Of a stretch of DNA of 64,000 bases, positions 15,821 to 30,463 are shown in pieces (positions within the stretch are counted from its first letter, which is position 1; the number at the start of each line of letters is the position of its first letter). A program made the translations under genes and the position numbers. The notes beneath the pieces were generated by a model. It was not told the origin of the DNA. It saw nothing but the letters and a program-made list of their open reading frames with translations, and did no database searches. Where the stretch lies: positions 124,001-188,000 of the forward strand of contig NZ_QBJD02000001.1 of the NCBI RefSeq assembly GCF_003057745.1, in the 5' to 3' direction. The stretch is from Enterobacter sp. RIT418. GTDB lineage: Bacteria; Pseudomonadota; Gammaproteobacteria; Enterobacterales; Enterobacteriaceae.

Positions 15821-16959
15821 TAACTCGCTTTTACCTGCGGTTTCCCTGAGAAGAGGAAACGCAGCAAAGGAATTCTGAGATGGATTTCGTATAGCACCAG
15901 CGCCAGCCCAATGACGAACACCAGCCCGGTAAAGAACCCCAGCGTGTTGGACGCAATATGCGGCGTGATGTAAGCCCCAAAAAACAGCGTCAGGGGATGG
16001 TGTACGAGGTAGATAAACAGCGACGCATTGACGAAGTAGGTCACGCGTGCGGACTTGAAGTTCAGCAGACGGTGGCCCAGCGCGAACACCACGTTGACCA
16101 TCCACAGGCCAAGCAGCATCGTTATCACGCTCTCGGTTTCATACATCCAGGCATCGCCGCTGCCGTATTTCTGATTAAGCAGATAGGCCGCAAACGCGAC
16201 GGCTGCACCCACGGCACAGCCGCGTGAAGGAGTGGTAAAGAGCGATTTAAGCTGCGGATAGACAAACGCCAGCGCGCCGATCGTGAAGAAAGGGATATAG
16301 AACAGGGTTTGCATGACCACAAAGTTGAACAGCCCGTCGCTCAGTATCGGCGGATAGACGACAAACAAGGTTCGTCTGATTGCCGCGTAAACGATGCCGA
16401 ATACCAAAAACAACAGCGACAGTTTGCCTAACGTGACAGTGGCGAAGAAACTGTTGGAGCTCTCGCTCAGGTGGCGGCGCAGGCGGCTGAATATCACCAG
16501 GCTCACCGTCGTCAGCACGACCAGCACCAGCAGGAACCACAGGTGAGAGATCAGCTCCCAGGCCAGCGTATTGTATTTTTCATAAAGCGACAGGTTCGGC
16601 CAGTTTTCCGCTTTTCCTTTTACATACTGCAGCATGATGAACTGGGGCAGCGTCAGCAGCGGGATCGCCGTCAGCATTGGAATGCCGACGCGCTCGACGC
16701 GCACCTTCCACCACTTCTTCATGGGATAGCGCAAAAACAGCATGTAGGAAAAGTAGCCGGAAATGACAAAAAACACCTGCATGCGGAAGGCGTGGATAAA
16801 GTCATTAAACAGCGTGAGCCACCAGGAGGGCATCGCGCTATTCACGTGCCAGGTGTGGCTGGAATAAATCAGTGAAATATGAAAGGGGATCCCCAGCAGC
16901 ATTAGCCATGCGCGGATCGAATCAAGAAAATATTCACGTTGTACAGGGGTTGTGGTCAT
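15820..16959 (-). CDS. opgC: OpgC, glucan succinyltransferase
   Basis: OpgC is an inner membrane acyltransferase (acyltransferase 3 family) that adds succinyl groups to osmoregulated periplasmic glucans. The 379-residue protein has about ten hydrophobic segments. The family's N-terminal RxxxLDSIRA motif is present as [14 protein letters not shown] and is followed by [14 protein letters not shown]. Length is near the 385 of E. coli. It is divergent from opgGH across 255 bp, as in E. coli, so the three genes make and decorate the same polymer. Confidence 0.94.
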   Translation of the reverse strand: MTTTPVQREYFLDSIRAWLMLLGIPFHISLIYSSHTWHVNSAMPSWWLTLFNDFIHAFRMQVFFVISGYFSYMLFLRYPMKKWWKVRVERVGIPMLTAIPLLTLPQFIMLQYVKGKAENWPNLSLYEKYNTLAWELISHLWFLLVLVVLTTVSLVIFSRLRRHLSESSNSFFATVTLGKLSLLFLVFGIVYAAIRRTLFVVYPPILSDGLFNFVVMQTLFYIPFFTIGALAFVYPQLKSLFTTPSRGCAVGAAVAFAAYLLNQKYGSGDAWMYETESVITMLLGLWMVNVVFALGHRLLNFKSARVTYFVNASLFIYLVHHPLTLFFGAYITPHIASNTLGFFTGLVFVIGLALVLYEIHLRIPLLRFLFSGKPQVKAS

Positions 16960-17154
16960 ATAACTTTGCGCATTCTCAGACTTTTCGTCTTATCCCTAAG
17001 ACTCATAATGGTTACATTCGGAGCCAACCCTACACCAAGACCGACACCCTGTCTCCAGGATAAGCACGCAAAGTGAAAAGCGGGTTCTTTCATTTGCTTA
17101 ATCCCTGAGCCAGCGAGATGAACAAAGCAGTGATAATGTTGTCGGATTGCCTGA

Positions 17155-21289
<4,135 letters not shown>

Positions 21290-21332
21290 GCTGTTAAATA
21301 GGGCGAGTAAGCAAAGCGCCATCCGCCAAATA

Positions 21333-21363
21333 AAATACCGGCTGTGAAGCCGGTATTTTTTTA
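21333..21363 (+). terminator. Terminator of opgGH
   Basis: AAATACCGGCT, loop GTGA, AGCCGGTATTT with T-run, ending just before yceK. Confidence 0.88.
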
Positions 21364-21373
21364 GAGGTACGAA

Positions 21374-21601
21374 ATGAGAATAATCATCGTTGTCCTGATG
21401 GCCTGCCTGCTCAGCGGCTGCGGCAGCATCATTAGCCGGACCATCCCCGGGCAAGGCCACGGCAATCAATACTACCCGGGCGTGAAATGGGACGTTCGCG
21501 ATTCAAAATGGCGCTATTTAACGGTGCTCGATCTGCCGTTTTCGCTGATATTCGACACGCTATTGCTGCCCATTGACGCCAGCCATGGTCCTTACGAGTA
21601 A
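21374..21601 (+). CDS. yceK: YceK, small lipoprotein
   Basis: The 75-residue precursor has a lipobox (LLSGC, Cys16), so it should be a membrane-anchored lipoprotein of about 60 residues. It belongs to the YceK family, with the conserved run DLPFSLIFDTLLLPID that in the family faces the membrane. Function is unknown. GAGGTACGAA precedes the ATG. It converges on msyB with a gap of only 6 bp. Confidence 0.92.
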   Translation: MRIIIVVLMACLLSGCGSIISRTIPGQGHGNQYYPGVKWDVRDSKWRYLTVLDLPFSLIFDTLLLPIDASHGPYE

Positions 21602-21607
21602 TAACAC

Positions 21608-21982
21608 TTAACGCTCGTCCCACTCATCCGCAGCGGTTTGACCTTCTTCAGTATCCAGCGGCGGTTCGAGCTGAAACTCACCCTCATCCCATTCGTGGAG
21701 AGTATTTTCTTCAAGCCACTCCTGGCGCAATTCAATTTCATCATAATCGCCGTCAAATACGGCCTGCGCACCTTCACCGCTCTGTATCGGCAGGCATTCT
21801 CCGTCCTCGCCTTCGTCAGCGAAAAATTCGGCCTGCCACATAATATCGCCGTCCTGCAGAACGTATTTTTGAATATTGAGCTGCTGCACGTTGGCGTCTT
21901 CTTCCTCTACGCCAGGATTATCGGCAAGGAACTCCTCACGAGCGGCATCAATTGCTTCTTCCAGCGTGGCGTACATGGTCAT
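21608..21982 (-). CDS. msyB: MsyB, acidic protein
   Basis: MsyB is a small, strongly acidic cytoplasmic protein found in E. coli as a multicopy suppressor of secY and secA defects. The 124-residue product has the same length and is very rich in Glu and Asp (for example PGVEEEDAN and DGDYDEIE). No enzymatic motif is visible. It is known in E. coli as a stationary-phase, sigma-S-linked gene, though I see no promoter I would mark. Confidence 0.93.
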   Translation of the reverse strand: MTMYATLEEAIDAAREEFLADNPGVEEEDANVQQLNIQKYVLQDGDIMWQAEFFADEGEDGECLPIQSGEGAQAVFDGDYDEIELRQEWLEENTLHEWDEGEFQLEPPLDTEEGQTAADEWDER

Positions 21983-22068
21983 TGGTGTCTCCCTGTTTTT
22001 CCAGAAGGTATTCAGGGAAAGAATAGCTGATTATCCGGTTTTGCAAGTATGAATGCGAAAATAAGCCG

Positions 22069-23298
22069 TCAGGCGTTTGTCCTGTTTGGCGCAGACCTGG
22101 AGACCCGGGTTAAGGTTAGCCAGGAGTACAAGGCGTTGAACAGCACCACCCCGGCCGTCACGATGAAGACGGTGCGGAAACCGAAGCTGGCGGATACGCT
22201 AGCCCCCAGCAGCGGGCCGGTGACGTTGCCGATATCGCGGAAGGATTGGTTATAGCTGAAAATTCGCCCGGCAATTTGATTGGTGGAGTTGTACACCAGC
22301 AGGGTCTGCACCGCGGGGAGCAGCGCGCCGTCGGCCGCCCCCAGCAGAAAGCGCAGCACGCCAAGCTGCCACGGCGTTTGCACCATCGACATGGGGATCA
22401 GCAGCATAACGGAGATCGCCAGCGCGCAGATTAAGATCTTTTCAGGGCCAATGCGATCGCCCAGCTTCCCAAGGCGCGGCGCGCTCAACAGCGCCGCTAC
22501 GCCCGGAACGGAGGCAATCATCCCGCTGATGAAGGCGATATTGCTGACGTTGCCCGCCAAATCGCGGACGTAAAGCGTGAGGATCGGCGCGATTGAACCG
22601 GTCGCGACCTGGATAATGAGCGTGGTCACGAACAGGCTTAACACCAGTTTTGGGTTTTTCAGCGACGCCAGCACCTCCCGCGCATGCAGCATCTCTTTTT
22701 TGGCAACGGGCGTGAAATTCTCGCGGATGCACAGCAGGGTGACGATGAAGCACAGAAACAGCACGCTGGCGGTAATGAAAAAGACCGGACGCAGGCCGTA
22801 GCTGTCAGCCAGCAGTCCCCCCGCCAGCGGGCCCAGCAGCGCGCCGCTCACCGCCCCCGTGGAAAGCGTACCCAGCGCCCAGCCGCTTTTATGGCGGGGG
22901 ATCTGGGTGGCGATAAGCGCGTTGGCGTTAGGGATAAAGCCGCCGAGCAGGCCCAGCAGCGCGCGCAGAATCAGAAACTGCCAGACGTTCTGCGCCAGCC
23001 CCATCAGCACCATGATAATCGACATGCCCAGCGCCGAGCGCAGCAGCATGATTTTACGTCCTTTGCGGTCGGCCAGGCTTCCCCAGAAGGGTGACGCGAT
23101 GGCGGAGAAAAGGAAGGTGATGCTGAAGACCAGGCCGGACCACATGTTCAGCTCGCTGTGGCCCGTTACGCCAAGCTGCTCAACGTATAGCGGCAGGAAG
23201 GGCATCACCAGGCTAAACGCCGCGCCGGTGAGAAAACAGCCGAGCCAGGCAACGGTGAGATTGCGTTTCCAGTTTATGGGGGCATCTGAGGGTGACAT
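22069..23298 (-). CDS. mdtG: MdtG, MFS drug efflux pump
   Basis: MdtG is a 12-helix inner membrane H+ antiporter that gives fosfomycin and deoxycholate resistance when overexpressed in E. coli. The 409-residue protein has the MFS motif A form [14 protein letters not shown] in the first cytoplasmic loop and a repeat in the second half ([13 protein letters not shown]). The start at 23298 (MSPSDAP) was chosen over 23310 by homology; neither ribosome site is strong. It lies between msyB and lpxL as in E. coli. Confidence 0.93.
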   Translation of the reverse strand: MSPSDAPINWKRNLTVAWLGCFLTGAAFSLVMPFLPLYVEQLGVTGHSELNMWSGLVFSITFLFSAIASPFWGSLADRKGRKIMLLRSALGMSIIMVLMGLAQNVWQFLILRALLGLLGGFIPNANALIATQIPRHKSGWALGTLSTGAVSGALLGPLAGGLLADSYGLRPVFFITASVLFLCFIVTLLCIRENFTPVAKKEMLHAREVLASLKNPKLVLSLFVTTLIIQVATGSIAPILTLYVRDLAGNVSNIAFISGMIASVPGVAALLSAPRLGKLGDRIGPEKILICALAISVMLLIPMSMVQTPWQLGVLRFLLGAADGALLPAVQTLLVYNSTNQIAGRIFSYNQSFRDIGNVTGPLLGASVSASFGFRTVFIVTAGVVLFNALYSWLTLTRVSRSAPNRTNA

Positions 23299-23410
23299 AA
23301 CTATCCGCATAAGAGGTGCAGAGCACCATGATGAGAGAAGTAATAAGCCTGCTAATTATGCGCCTGGGTTATGAATGCCGCAATCATGGGGAGCTTTTAA
23401 AGCTAAAACA

Positions 23411-23431
23411 GCGTGCGGCCTGCGCGGCCGC
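23411..23431 (-). terminator. Hairpin after lpxL
   Basis: GTGCGGCC, 5-nt loop, GGCCGCAC, followed leftward by a short broken T-run (GCTGTTTTA), 9 bp past the lpxL stop. Confidence 0.6.
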
Positions 23432-23439
23432 ACGGGGGA

Positions 23440-24366
23440 TCAGTAGCGAGAAGGGACGCCCTCAGGGCGGGTTTTGAAGCGGCGGTGCAACCACATATAC
23501 TGTTCAGGAGCGAGCATAATGCATTGTTCCACAATGCCGTTCATCCACCGGGCGGTGGTTTCAGCATCGTCCAGCGGCGGCGACATCTCCGGCTCCAGCA
23601 TAATCAGCTGATAGCCGGAACCGTCCGGCTTGCGGCGCGGAACGAAGGGAACGATGGCCGCTTTGGACATGCGCGCGAGCATCCACGTTCCGGAGGTGGT
23701 CGCAGCGTCTTCGACGGCGAAAAACGGCACAAACACGCTGGCCTGCGGGCCGTAATCGTGGTCAGGGGCATACCAGACCACCTCACCCGCTTTCAGGGCG
23801 CGGATCATGCCCTTCAGATCCTTTCGGTCGATCATGCTTTTATTCGAGCGCATGCGGCCGTTGGTCTGCACCAGGTCGATAACCGGGTTGTCGTTAGGAC
23901 GGTAAACGCCAATACCGGGAGCCTGCATGCCGAACATGCGGGCGCCAATTTCAAGCGTCAGAAAATGCACGCCGATCAGCAGAACGCCGGTTTGGTTCGC
24001 CTGGAGGGTATGCACGGGCGCCATGCCCGTGCCGGCGACTTCCGTCCAGCGCGCCATGCGCTTATCGGTCCAGAACCAGGCCATTCCCGTCTCCATCAGC
24101 CCCATGCCAACGGACTCAAAATTCTTTACCACCGTGTCGTGGCGCTCCGCTGCGCTCATCTGCGGGAAGCAAAGCTCAAGGTTGCGATACGCAATGCGCG
24201 CGCGGCGTTTCATGAACGGCCGGGCAATACGACCCAAAGCTTTACCCAGGCGAAAAATGACGGGATAGGGGAGTTGTACAATAAGCCATAATAAGCCAAT
24301 GCCAATCCAGGTCATCCAGTAGCGAGGGTGCAAAAGGGCGGCAGTAAATTTGGGTAACTGGGTCAT
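23440..24366 (-). CDS. lpxL: LpxL, lipid A lauroyltransferase
   Basis: LpxL moves a lauroyl group from acyl-ACP to Kdo2-lipid IVA on the inner face of the inner membrane. The 308-residue protein has one N-terminal membrane segment (about 17-37). The HX4E acyltransferase motif is HFLTLE near residue 134, and the YAPDHDYG and [17 protein letters not shown] segments of the family are present. It is two residues longer than E. coli LpxL, with a small change near [16 protein letters not shown]. It is divergent from trhO. Confidence 0.95.
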   Translation of the reverse strand: MTQLPKFTAALLHPRYWMTWIGIGLLWLIVQLPYPVIFRLGKALGRIARPFMKRRARIAYRNLELCFPQMSAAERHDTVVKNFESVGMGLMETGMAWFWTDKRMARWTEVAGTGMAPVHTLQANQTGVLLIGVHFLTLEIGARMFGMQAPGIGVYRPNDNPVIDLVQTNGRMRSNKSMIDRKDLKGMIRALKAGEVVWYAPDHDYGPQASVFVPFFAVEDAATTSGTWMLARMSKAAIVPFVPRRKPDGSGYQLIMLEPEMSPPLDDAETTARWMNGIVEQCIMLAPEQYMWLHRRFKTRPEGVPSRY

Positions 24367-24587
24367 GTCTTTCCTGTGTTCTAACGTCCTGATTAGCTAT
24401 TGTCTCATTTTTTGGGGCATAGCCAAAATGTCTGTCCTCGAAAGGTGTGCAAATGCCGCAAATGTTAATCCTGATTAATCAGGCTGATGAAATGTAGCGT
24501 AAATTGTGTGGATGTAAATTGTTATTGTTTGCTATATGATGCCGACCGTTTTTCCTTTCTCACCAACGATTGCAGGACTTGTACACC

Positions 24588-25637
24588 ATGCCAGTGTTAC
24601 ACAACCGCGTATCGAATGAGATGCTAAAGGCGCGCATGTTGGCGGAAACCGAGCCGCGCACCACCATCTCATTCTATAAGTATTTCACCATCAATGACCC
24701 CCAGGCCACCCGCGATGCGCTTTACCAGGCCTTCACGACGCTGAACGTGTTTGGCCGCGTCTATCTGGCGCGCGAAGGCATCAATGCGCAGATCAGCGTG
24801 CCTGAAAGTAAAGTAGAGGCTTTCCGCGATCTCTTATACGGCTTCGATCCGGCGCTCAGGGATTTGCGCCTGAATATTGCCCTCGATGACGACGGTAAAT
24901 CCTTCTGGGTGCTGCGCATGAAGGTGCGCGAGCGTATTGTTGCCGACGGTATTGACGATCCGAGCTTCAATGCGGGCGACGTGGGCGAATACCTCAAGGC
25001 CGCAGAGGTTAACGCAATGCTCGACGATCCCGATGCGGTATTCATCGATATGCGTAACCACTACGAATACGAGGTGGGGCATTTTGAGAACGCGATGGAA
25101 ATTCCTGCGGATACCTTCCGCGAGCAGCTTCCGAAAGCGGTCGAGATGATGCAGGAGCACAAAGATAAAAAAATCGTTATGTACTGTACGGGCGGGATCC
25201 GCTGCGAAAAAGCCAGCGCATGGATGAAGCACAACGGCTTTAACAAAGTCTGGCACATCGAGGGTGGGATCATAGAGTACGCCCGCCGCGCCCGCGAGCA
25301 GGGGCTGCCGGTGCGTTTTATCGGCAAGAACTTTGTCTTTGACGAACGGATGGGCGAGCGTATTTCCAACGACGTTATTGCGCAGTGTCACCAGTGCGGC
25401 GCGCCGTGCGACACGCACACCAACTGCAAAAACGACGGCTGTCATCTGCTGTTTATTCAGTGCCCAGCCTGCGCCGAGAAATATCACGGCTGCTGCAGCG
25501 AGCTGTGCAGCGAAGAGAGTATTTTGCCGGAAGAAGAGCAGCGTCGCCGTCGCGCCGGGCGTGAAAACGGGAATAAGATCTTTAATAAATCCCGAGGCCG
25601 TCTGAATACCAAGCTCGGTATTCCAGACCCCGAGTAA
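24588..25637 (+). CDS. trhO: TrhO (YceA), tRNA U34 hydroxylase
   Basis: TrhO uses oxygen to hydroxylate uridine 34 of several tRNAs, the first step of the oxygen-dependent route to 5-(carboxymethoxy)uridine. The 349-residue protein has an acylphosphatase-like N-terminal domain, a central rhodanese domain with the loop Cys in [13 protein letters not shown], and a Cys-rich C-terminal part ([19 protein letters not shown]). The start at 24588 follows AGGA; an upstream TTG is ignored. It is divergent from lpxL and converges on yceI. Confidence 0.95.
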   Translation: MPVLHNRVSNEMLKARMLAETEPRTTISFYKYFTINDPQATRDALYQAFTTLNVFGRVYLAREGINAQISVPESKVEAFRDLLYGFDPALRDLRLNIALDDDGKSFWVLRMKVRERIVADGIDDPSFNAGDVGEYLKAAEVNAMLDDPDAVFIDMRNHYEYEVGHFENAMEIPADTFREQLPKAVEMMQEHKDKKIVMYCTGGIRCEKASAWMKHNGFNKVWHIEGGIIEYARRAREQGLPVRFIGKNFVFDERMGERISNDVIAQCHQCGAPCDTHTNCKNDGCHLLFIQCPACAEKYHGCCSELCSEESILPEEEQRRRRAGRENGNKIFNKSRGRLNTKLGIPDPE

Positions 25638-25645
25638 GCGAAGCG

Positions 25646-25671
25646 CCCGGCTGCTTATCGCTGCCGGGCGT
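25646..25671. terminator. Terminator between trhO and yceI
   Basis: CGCCCGGC with GCCGGGCG around a 10-nt loop, then TTATTATTAT on the plus strand. Confidence 0.65.
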
Positions 25672-25676
25672 TATTA

Positions 25677-26255
25677 TTATGACTTCTGCTGAACGCCTTC
25701 CACGGAAATAATCAGCTCAACGTCCTGCGACGCGGGGCCTAAATCCGTCGTGATGTTGTAATCTTTCAGGTGAATTTTGCCGGAAGCCTCAAAGCCTGCG
25801 CGTTTGCCTCCCCACGGATCGTCACCCTGACCGATTAATTTCGCGTCAAGGGTAAGCGGCTTTGTGACGCCGTTCAGCGTCAGATTACCGGTAATATCCA
25901 GCTTATCGCCGTCCTTTTTCACCTCGGTAGAGGTAAATGTCGCCTGCGCGAATTTAGCTACGTTCAGGAATTCCGCGCTGCGTAAATGCTTATCGCGCTC
26001 GGCGTGGTTGGTATCCACGCTGGTGGTATTGATCGTGACGTTAACCTTATCGGCGGCCGGGTTTTTCTCATCGAAGGTGAATGTACCGTCGAAATCTTTA
26101 AATGTGCCGTACAGCCAGCTGTAGCCGAGGTGCTGAATGCGGAAATTGACGAAGGCGTGCTGGCCCTCTTTATCAATTTTATAATCCGCGGCTACGGCAG
26201 AACCGGTGGTGAATAACAGCGAACCTAACGCGATGGCCAGCAGGTGTTTTTTCAT
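25677..26255 (-). CDS. yceI: YceI, periplasmic lipid-binding-like protein
   Basis: YceI is a secreted protein of the lipocalin-like YceI family, which bind polyprenoid chains in a beta-barrel; the E. coli protein is base-induced. The 192-residue precursor has a signal peptide ending GSAVAA and the family motifs [17 protein letters not shown] near the start and SRNADF-like [10 protein letters not shown] in the middle. It starts 2 bp after the yceJ stop, so yceJ-yceI form an operon, linking it to a membrane cytochrome. Confidence 0.94.
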   Translation of the reverse strand: MKKHLLAIALGSLLFTTGSAVAADYKIDKEGQHAFVNFRIQHLGYSWLYGTFKDFDGTFTFDEKNPAADKVNVTINTTSVDTNHAERDKHLRSAEFLNVAKFAQATFTSTEVKKDGDKLDITGNLTLNGVTKPLTLDAKLIGQGDDPWGGKRAGFEASGKIHLKDYNITTDLGPASQDVELIISVEGVQQKS

Positions 26256-26257
26256 TT

Positions 26258-26824
26258 TTACGCTCCAGAGTCAATGGACGAACGGCCAAGCATGCGCTTC
26301 AGCGTGTCGTCTTTATCAATAAAATGGTGTTTAAGGGCGGCGAGGCCGTGCAGGACCGAGAGGATCACCACGCTCCAGGCAAGCCAAAGATGGACGACGC
26401 CCGCGGTGTCCGCCTGAGCACCCGCATCGGCCAGCGTGGCCGGCACGTCGAAAAGCCCGAAGACGCTAATCGGCTTGCCGTCGGCGGTGGAAATCAAATA
26501 GCCGCTGATCAAAAGGGCAAACAGCAGGGCGTACAGGGCAATGTGCGCGCCCGCCGCGCTGAGGCGCGTCAATGTGCTATAGCTTTTTAGCGGCGGAGGC
26601 GGTGGGGAAATATGGCGCCAGATAATGCGGATCGCCAGCCCCATCATGAGCAGAATACCGATGCTTTTATGCAGTTCGGGCGCCTGGTGATACCAGCCGT
26701 CATAATAGCTCAGCGTCACCATCCACAGGCCAAGCCCAAACATGGCATAAACAGCAATAGCAAATATCCAGTGCAGGCACAGGGATATTATTCCATAGCG
26801 GCTGGAAGAGTTACGCAATTGCAT
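26258..26824 (-). CDS. yceJ: YceJ, cytochrome b561-like protein
   Basis: This is a four-helix inner membrane b-type cytochrome of the bacterial b561 family. The 188-residue product has hydrophobic segments near residues 12-32, 48-66, 88-110 and 145-165, and conserved His ligands in [14 protein letters not shown] and [13 protein letters not shown]. It probably passes electrons from the quinone pool; in E. coli the related CybB oxidises superoxide at ubiquinone. The operon with yceI suggests a shared role in quinone handling. Confidence 0.93.
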   Translation of the reverse strand: MQLRNSSSRYGIISLCLHWIFAIAVYAMFGLGLWMVTLSYYDGWYHQAPELHKSIGILLMMGLAIRIIWRHISPPPPPLKSYSTLTRLSAAGAHIALYALLFALLISGYLISTADGKPISVFGLFDVPATLADAGAQADTAGVVHLWLAWSVVILSVLHGLAALKHHFIDKDDTLKRMLGRSSIDSGA

Positions 26825-27041
26825 GTGGGTTATCGTCCTCAGAAATGTGAACAGTAAAAATGAACGGGATGAAAATATATTGCAACTGAAATAAAAGAAT
26901 AATGTTATTAAATTAATTTATTTCAGTTATTTTGAATGGGATCGCAATGTCTACTTCAGAAACTTACTGCAATTAGCGGGAGAGGGATATTTGAAAATTA
27001 AAATATTACAAAGTAATGTCAATCAGTGTAAATATTAAGGT

Positions 27042-27167
27042 TTAATAAAAAAGAATATAAATAACGTCGATGATGGCCAGCAGGGACCATAATAAAATAT
27101 AGAGCATCAGGTGCTCACGAATGTTATTGATGATAAAACCGACAACTTTACGCATGAATTTCACCAT
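27042..27167 (-). CDS. yceO: YceO, small membrane protein
   Basis: A 41-codon frame read leftward gives a short basic start (MVKFMRKVVGF), the run INNIREHLMLY and one hydrophobic helix (ILLWSLLAIIDVIYILFY). The INNIREHLMLY part matches my recollection of E. coli YceO, and the place between yceJ and solA is the same. The better ribosome site (GGTGA, 5 nt) favours the internal ATG at 27155, giving 37 residues. Function is unknown beyond a biofilm link in E. coli. It is shorter than usual gene-caller cutoffs. Confidence 0.8.
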   Translation of the reverse strand: MVKFMRKVVGFIINNIREHLMLYILLWSLLAIIDVIYILFY

Positions 27168-27214
27168 TTCAGTGAAGTAACAGGCCCCGCATTTGCGGAG
27201 CCCGGTACGTATTA

Positions 27215-28330
27215 TCAGCCAAAACGGGACAGAGAGAACGGGCTGAGATCAAACTCAGATGCTTTGCCCACGGCAAACTGCGCGGCGATTTCGCCCAGCA
27301 CTGAGGCAAACTTGAATCCGTGACCGCTAAGGCCGGTCACGATCAGCGTATTCTCATGGTCCGGCAGCGTGTCGATGATAAAGTCTTCGTCCGGCGTATT
27401 GTCATAGGTGCAGGCCGCGCCGTAGAGAAGCCCGCCCACACCCGGCAGAATGTTGCGCAGGAAAGTAAAGGCCTCTGAACCGTCCTGAGGATAGGCGCCG
27501 TACGGCTTACGCTCTTCCGGCGACGTAATGACCTGTCCGCCGTTGTGCTTGCCGATTTTCAGGGCATCTTTTTCCGACGGGAAGCCGTAGAACTGATCGC
27601 CGTTCGGCAGTTCGCCGGTAAAGGCCGGGAATTTATTCTGGCTGCTGTAGCGCCCGTCGGACTGGAACCACGAGAAGACCTTGCGCACCGGCTGGAGGGG
27701 CAGGTCCGGCAGCAGTTTCGTTATCCACGTTCCCGCGCTAATCAGCAGGCGCGATCCGGAAAACTCTCCTTCAGGCGTGGTCACGGTAACGCCGTCGGCA
27801 TGATGGGCGATGCCGCTCACGGGGCAATTAAACAGCTGCGCGCAGCCCGCTTTTTCCGCTAACGCCACCCAGGTTTTGATCGCCGTTTCACAGTGCAGTA
27901 CGCCCGAGTTGGCTTCGAACAGCCCGATGTAATCATCCGGAACGGTGATTTCCGGCCAGCGCTGCATGACGGCTACGGCATCCATTCGCTCAACGTCCAG
28001 CGCGAAGGCTTTCGCGCTTTGCTCGACCGTCGAGAGAAATTCGGAGTTTGCCGGGCCAAGGTTGATGACGCCTGTACGTTCAAATATGCGCTCTTCGGTC
28101 AGCGTCGCCAGCTCGTCCCACAGCGCCTGCGCGCGGAGCACCAGCGGAACGTAGCGTTCCCCTTCGCCGTAAGCGTGGCGAATGAGGCGCGTATCGCCGT
28201 GGTGGCTTCCTTCGGAATGGGGAGGGAGGTGGGCATCGATCATCAGGACCTTAAGACCCGCCCGTGTGGCGTAATAACCGGCCGCGGAGCCTACGGAACC
28301 GCTGCCAATAATGATTAAGTCATATTTCAT
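27215..28330 (-). CDS. solA: SolA, N-methyl-L-tryptophan oxidase
   Basis: SolA is a cytoplasmic flavoenzyme that oxidatively demethylates N-methyltryptophan, with covalently bound FAD. The 371-residue sequence opens with the FAD-binding [12 protein letters not shown] loop, then [25 protein letters not shown] typical of the sarcosine oxidase-like group. The flavin-attaching Cys is in [14 protein letters not shown] near residue 307. The start at 28330 is chosen by homology; an ATG two codons upstream is possible. It is a single gene in the leftward block. Confidence 0.95.
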   Translation of the reverse strand: MKYDLIIIGSGSVGSAAGYYATRAGLKVLMIDAHLPPHSEGSHHGDTRLIRHAYGEGERYVPLVLRAQALWDELATLTEERIFERTGVINLGPANSEFLSTVEQSAKAFALDVERMDAVAVMQRWPEITVPDDYIGLFEANSGVLHCETAIKTWVALAEKAGCAQLFNCPVSGIAHHADGVTVTTPEGEFSGSRLLISAGTWITKLLPDLPLQPVRKVFSWFQSDGRYSSQNKFPAFTGELPNGDQFYGFPSEKDALKIGKHNGGQVITSPEERKPYGAYPQDGSEAFTFLRNILPGVGGLLYGAACTYDNTPDEDFIIDTLPDHENTLIVTGLSGHGFKFASVLGEIAAQFAVGKASEFDLSPFSLSRFG

Positions 28331-28395
28331 CTGCATCTCTTCCTGTCACGCTTTGTTAGCAGAGTAATTAACATCGGCAGCGTATACAAGGGAGA

Positions 28396-28421
28396 AATAA
28401 ATAAGGCACCCTGAGGGTGCC
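28396..28421 (-). terminator. Terminator of bssS
   Basis: GGCACCC, loop TCA, GGGTGCC, then TTATTTATTT, read leftward. Confidence 0.85.
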
Positions 28422-28446
28422 TGTTGAGCGACATGTAGGCATGAAC

Positions 28447-28701
28447 TTAATGCCGTTTATACTCATTTTCCTGGTAGTCGCCAGATTCTATTTTTGCGAT
28501 ACCTGCTTCTAAAATAGAAATAAACTGGCGCGCGACGTCTGTTGTAAGCCACAGCGTCTGTCCAACTTCCGCTTCTTCACGGTTGAGTTGATTCGGGGTC
28601 TGGTAGTGCAAACGCAGCATCAGCGCATCGTAGCTGTCTACGGTGCTGATATCCCAGCCAACGAGCGGATGGGTCTGGATGACTTCACTATTCTTTTCCA
28701 T
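28447..28701 (-). CDS. bssS: BssS, biofilm and signal regulator
   Basis: BssS is an 84-residue cytoplasmic protein; in E. coli it affects biofilm formation, indole and autoinducer-2 responses. The sequence and length match closely (THPLVGWDISTVDSYDALMLRLHYQTP and SILEAGIAKIESGDYQ). It has no recognised domain. It stands alone with its own terminator. A 270-bp gap follows to dinI. Confidence 0.94.
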   Translation of the reverse strand: MEKNSEVIQTHPLVGWDISTVDSYDALMLRLHYQTPNQLNREEAEVGQTLWLTTDVARQFISILEAGIAKIESGDYQENEYKRH

Positions 28702-28921
28702 TATAACCCCCTAATTGCGTGTTAGAAGACAACGGCTTTGAGGTTCAATGCATGTTTTTCTGAAAGCATCTTCAGTATATCAATAAATAAGGGTTATGAA
28801 GGCAAAAATAAAGACCCGGCAACACATTTTTCTGCTTTTTAGGAATTTTCAAACAATAAAACACCGTCTTGTTCACGCTTTTTAAAGAAGATGCCGAATT
28901 AATTTGAACTTTCGTAGTGCA

Positions 28922-28953
28922 AAAAAAAGCCGGGGCGACCCGGCAAAAAAAAC
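28922..28953 (-). terminator. Terminator of dinI
   Basis: GCCGGG, loop TCGC, CCCGGC with a long T-run, read leftward (A-runs on both sides of the plus strand). Confidence 0.9.
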
Positions 28954-28971
28954 ACAATGAGGGAGCAAGAG

Positions 28972-29217
28972 TTAATCCGTGATGAACCAGTCGTCGGCGC
29001 TTTCCCAGGCCTCCTGAAGAATGTCGCTTATACGATCTTTATCTTCTTTTGCCGCACCGATAACGGAAAGATTATTAGCCGATGCGTAGCGCACCGTCAC
29101 GGCACCGGCATTTTCTGGAAATGTGTTGTTAATACGACGGGATAATTCACCCGCCAGCGCATCCAGCGCGCCAGCAGGCAGAACGGTTGTTTTGGCAATG
29201 GTGACTTCAATACGCAT
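28972..29217 (-). CDS. dinI: DinI, DNA damage-inducible modulator of RecA
   Basis: DinI binds RecA filaments, stabilises them and limits UmuD cleavage late in the SOS response. The 81-residue protein equals the E. coli length and keeps the alpha-beta fold with the acidic C-terminal helix (EAWESADDWF) that mimics single-stranded DNA. A LexA box lies 22 bp upstream, so SOS control is expected. Confidence 0.96.
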   Translation of the reverse strand: MRIEVTIAKTTVLPAGALDALAGELSRRINNTFPENAGAVTVRYASANNLSVIGAAKEDKDRISDILQEAWESADDWFITD

Positions 29218-29238
29218 AAATGCCCCCTGTGTAATATA

Positions 29239-29254
29239 CTGTTTATTTATACAG
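29239..29254. promoter_or_regulatory. LexA box of dinI
   Basis: CTGTTTATTTATACAG is a perfect CTGT-N8-ACAG site with an AT-rich centre, just upstream of dinI. Confidence 0.92.
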
Positions 29255-29290
29255 GTAAATTATCGATTTGACAACAAGGGGCACTGTTTT

Positions 29291-30337
29291 TTAGCGTTTT
29301 ACCGTCCAGGCGACCGTTTCTCCCGCCAGGAACGGGATGAGCGTGTCGTCGGTCAGCGGAATAGACGCCTCGACCTGGCTCTCTTTACGCTCCAGCTCGA
29401 CGAAGGTTTCGTTGACCGGCAGGCCGTAGAAGCGCGGGCCGTTGAGGGAGCAAAACGCTTCAAAATGCTGCAGGGCATCCATCTCTTCAAACACCGTGGC
29501 ATAGCTCGCCAGCGCCGTAGGGGCGTTAAAGCAGCCCGCGCAGCCGCAGCTTGCCTCTTTGCGATGGCGCGCGTGCGGCGCGGAGTCCGTACCCAAAAAC
29601 GCGCGAGAGAAGCCGCTGGCAACCAGCTCGCGCAGCGCCTGCTGGTGAATGTTGCGCTTCAGAATGGGCAGGCAGTACAGGTGAGGGCGCACGCCGCCGA
29701 CCAGCATATGGTTGCGGTTAAACATCAGGTGCTGAGGGGTGATGGTGGCGGCGATCAGCTCATTGCCGTCGCGCACGTATTCGGCCGCGTCTTTGGTGGT
29801 GATGTGTTCAAAGACCACCTTCAGCGCGGGAAGACGCTGGCGCAGCGGCTCCATCACGGTATCGATAAAGCGGGCTTCGCGGTCGAAGATATCAATTTCC
29901 GCGTGCGTCACTTCACCATGCACCAGCAGCGGCATCCCCAGCTTTTGCATTCTTTCCAGCACCGGCATGATGGCATCGATGCTGGTCACGCCGTGGCTGG
30001 AGTTGGTGGTGGCATTCGCCGGATAGAGCTTGGCGGCGGTAAATACGCCCTCGTTGAATCCGCGCTCAACTTCGTTTGGGTCGAGCGAATCGGTCAGGTA
30101 GCAGGTCATCAGCGGAGTAAAATCGTGCCCGGCGGGAACGGCATCCAGAATACGCTGACGATAGGCGATAGCGGCCTCGACGGTGGTGACTGGCGGGACC
30201 AGGTTTGGCATAACAATCGCGCGGCCATAATGTTCGCTGGTATACGGCACGACGGTTTTCAGCATGTCACCATCGCGCAGATGGATATGCCAGTCGTCAG
30301 GGCGGCGGATTTTAAGAACCTGGGATTGTGCAGTCAT
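29291..30337 (-). CDS. pyrC: PyrC, dihydroorotase
   Basis: PyrC closes carbamoyl-aspartate to dihydroorotate in pyrimidine synthesis. The 348-residue zinc enzyme shows the metal-binding HIHLRDGDM motif at the start, the carboxylated lysine in [13 protein letters not shown] (about residue 103), and the later ligands LVHGEV, FEHITT and [10 protein letters not shown]. The start at 30337 follows GGAG at 5 nt and gives the E. coli length; an earlier in-frame ATG is not used. A PurR site lies upstream. Confidence 0.96.
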   Translation of the reverse strand: MTAQSQVLKIRRPDDWHIHLRDGDMLKTVVPYTSEHYGRAIVMPNLVPPVTTVEAAIAYRQRILDAVPAGHDFTPLMTCYLTDSLDPNEVERGFNEGVFTAAKLYPANATTNSSHGVTSIDAIMPVLERMQKLGMPLLVHGEVTHAEIDIFDREARFIDTVMEPLRQRLPALKVVFEHITTKDAAEYVRDGNELIAATITPQHLMFNRNHMLVGGVRPHLYCLPILKRNIHQQALRELVASGFSRAFLGTDSAPHARHRKEASCGCAGCFNAPTALASYATVFEEMDALQHFEAFCSLNGPRFYGLPVNETFVELERKESQVEASIPLTDDTLIPFLAGETVAWTVKR

Positions 30338-30401
30338 GGAAGCTCCGGCTTGAGTGGAATCAGTCATTAGGATGGCTGTTTTTGCCGGACACAAATCATA
30401 A

Positions 30402-30417
30402 GCGGAAACGTTTTCGT
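30402..30417. promoter_or_regulatory. PurR box of pyrC
   Basis: GCGGAAACGTTTTCGT matches the PurR consensus ACGCAAACGTTTTCGT at 14 of 16 bases. pyrC is a known PurR target in E. coli. Confidence 0.85.
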
Positions 30418-30433
30418 TTGCACTTGTTTCCGT

Positions 30434-30458
30434 AAAAAAAAGGGCGCTCGTGCGCCCC
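30434..30458 (-). terminator. Terminator of yceB
   Basis: GGGCGC, loop ACGA, GCGCCC, then eight T, read leftward, 6 bp past the yceB stop. Confidence 0.9.
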
Positions 30459-30463
30459 CTGGG

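Noticed and set aside
29123-30370. 415-codon plus-strand frame over pyrC and dinI
   Set aside because: It covers the LexA box and runs opposite pyrC, a certain gene; composition explains it.
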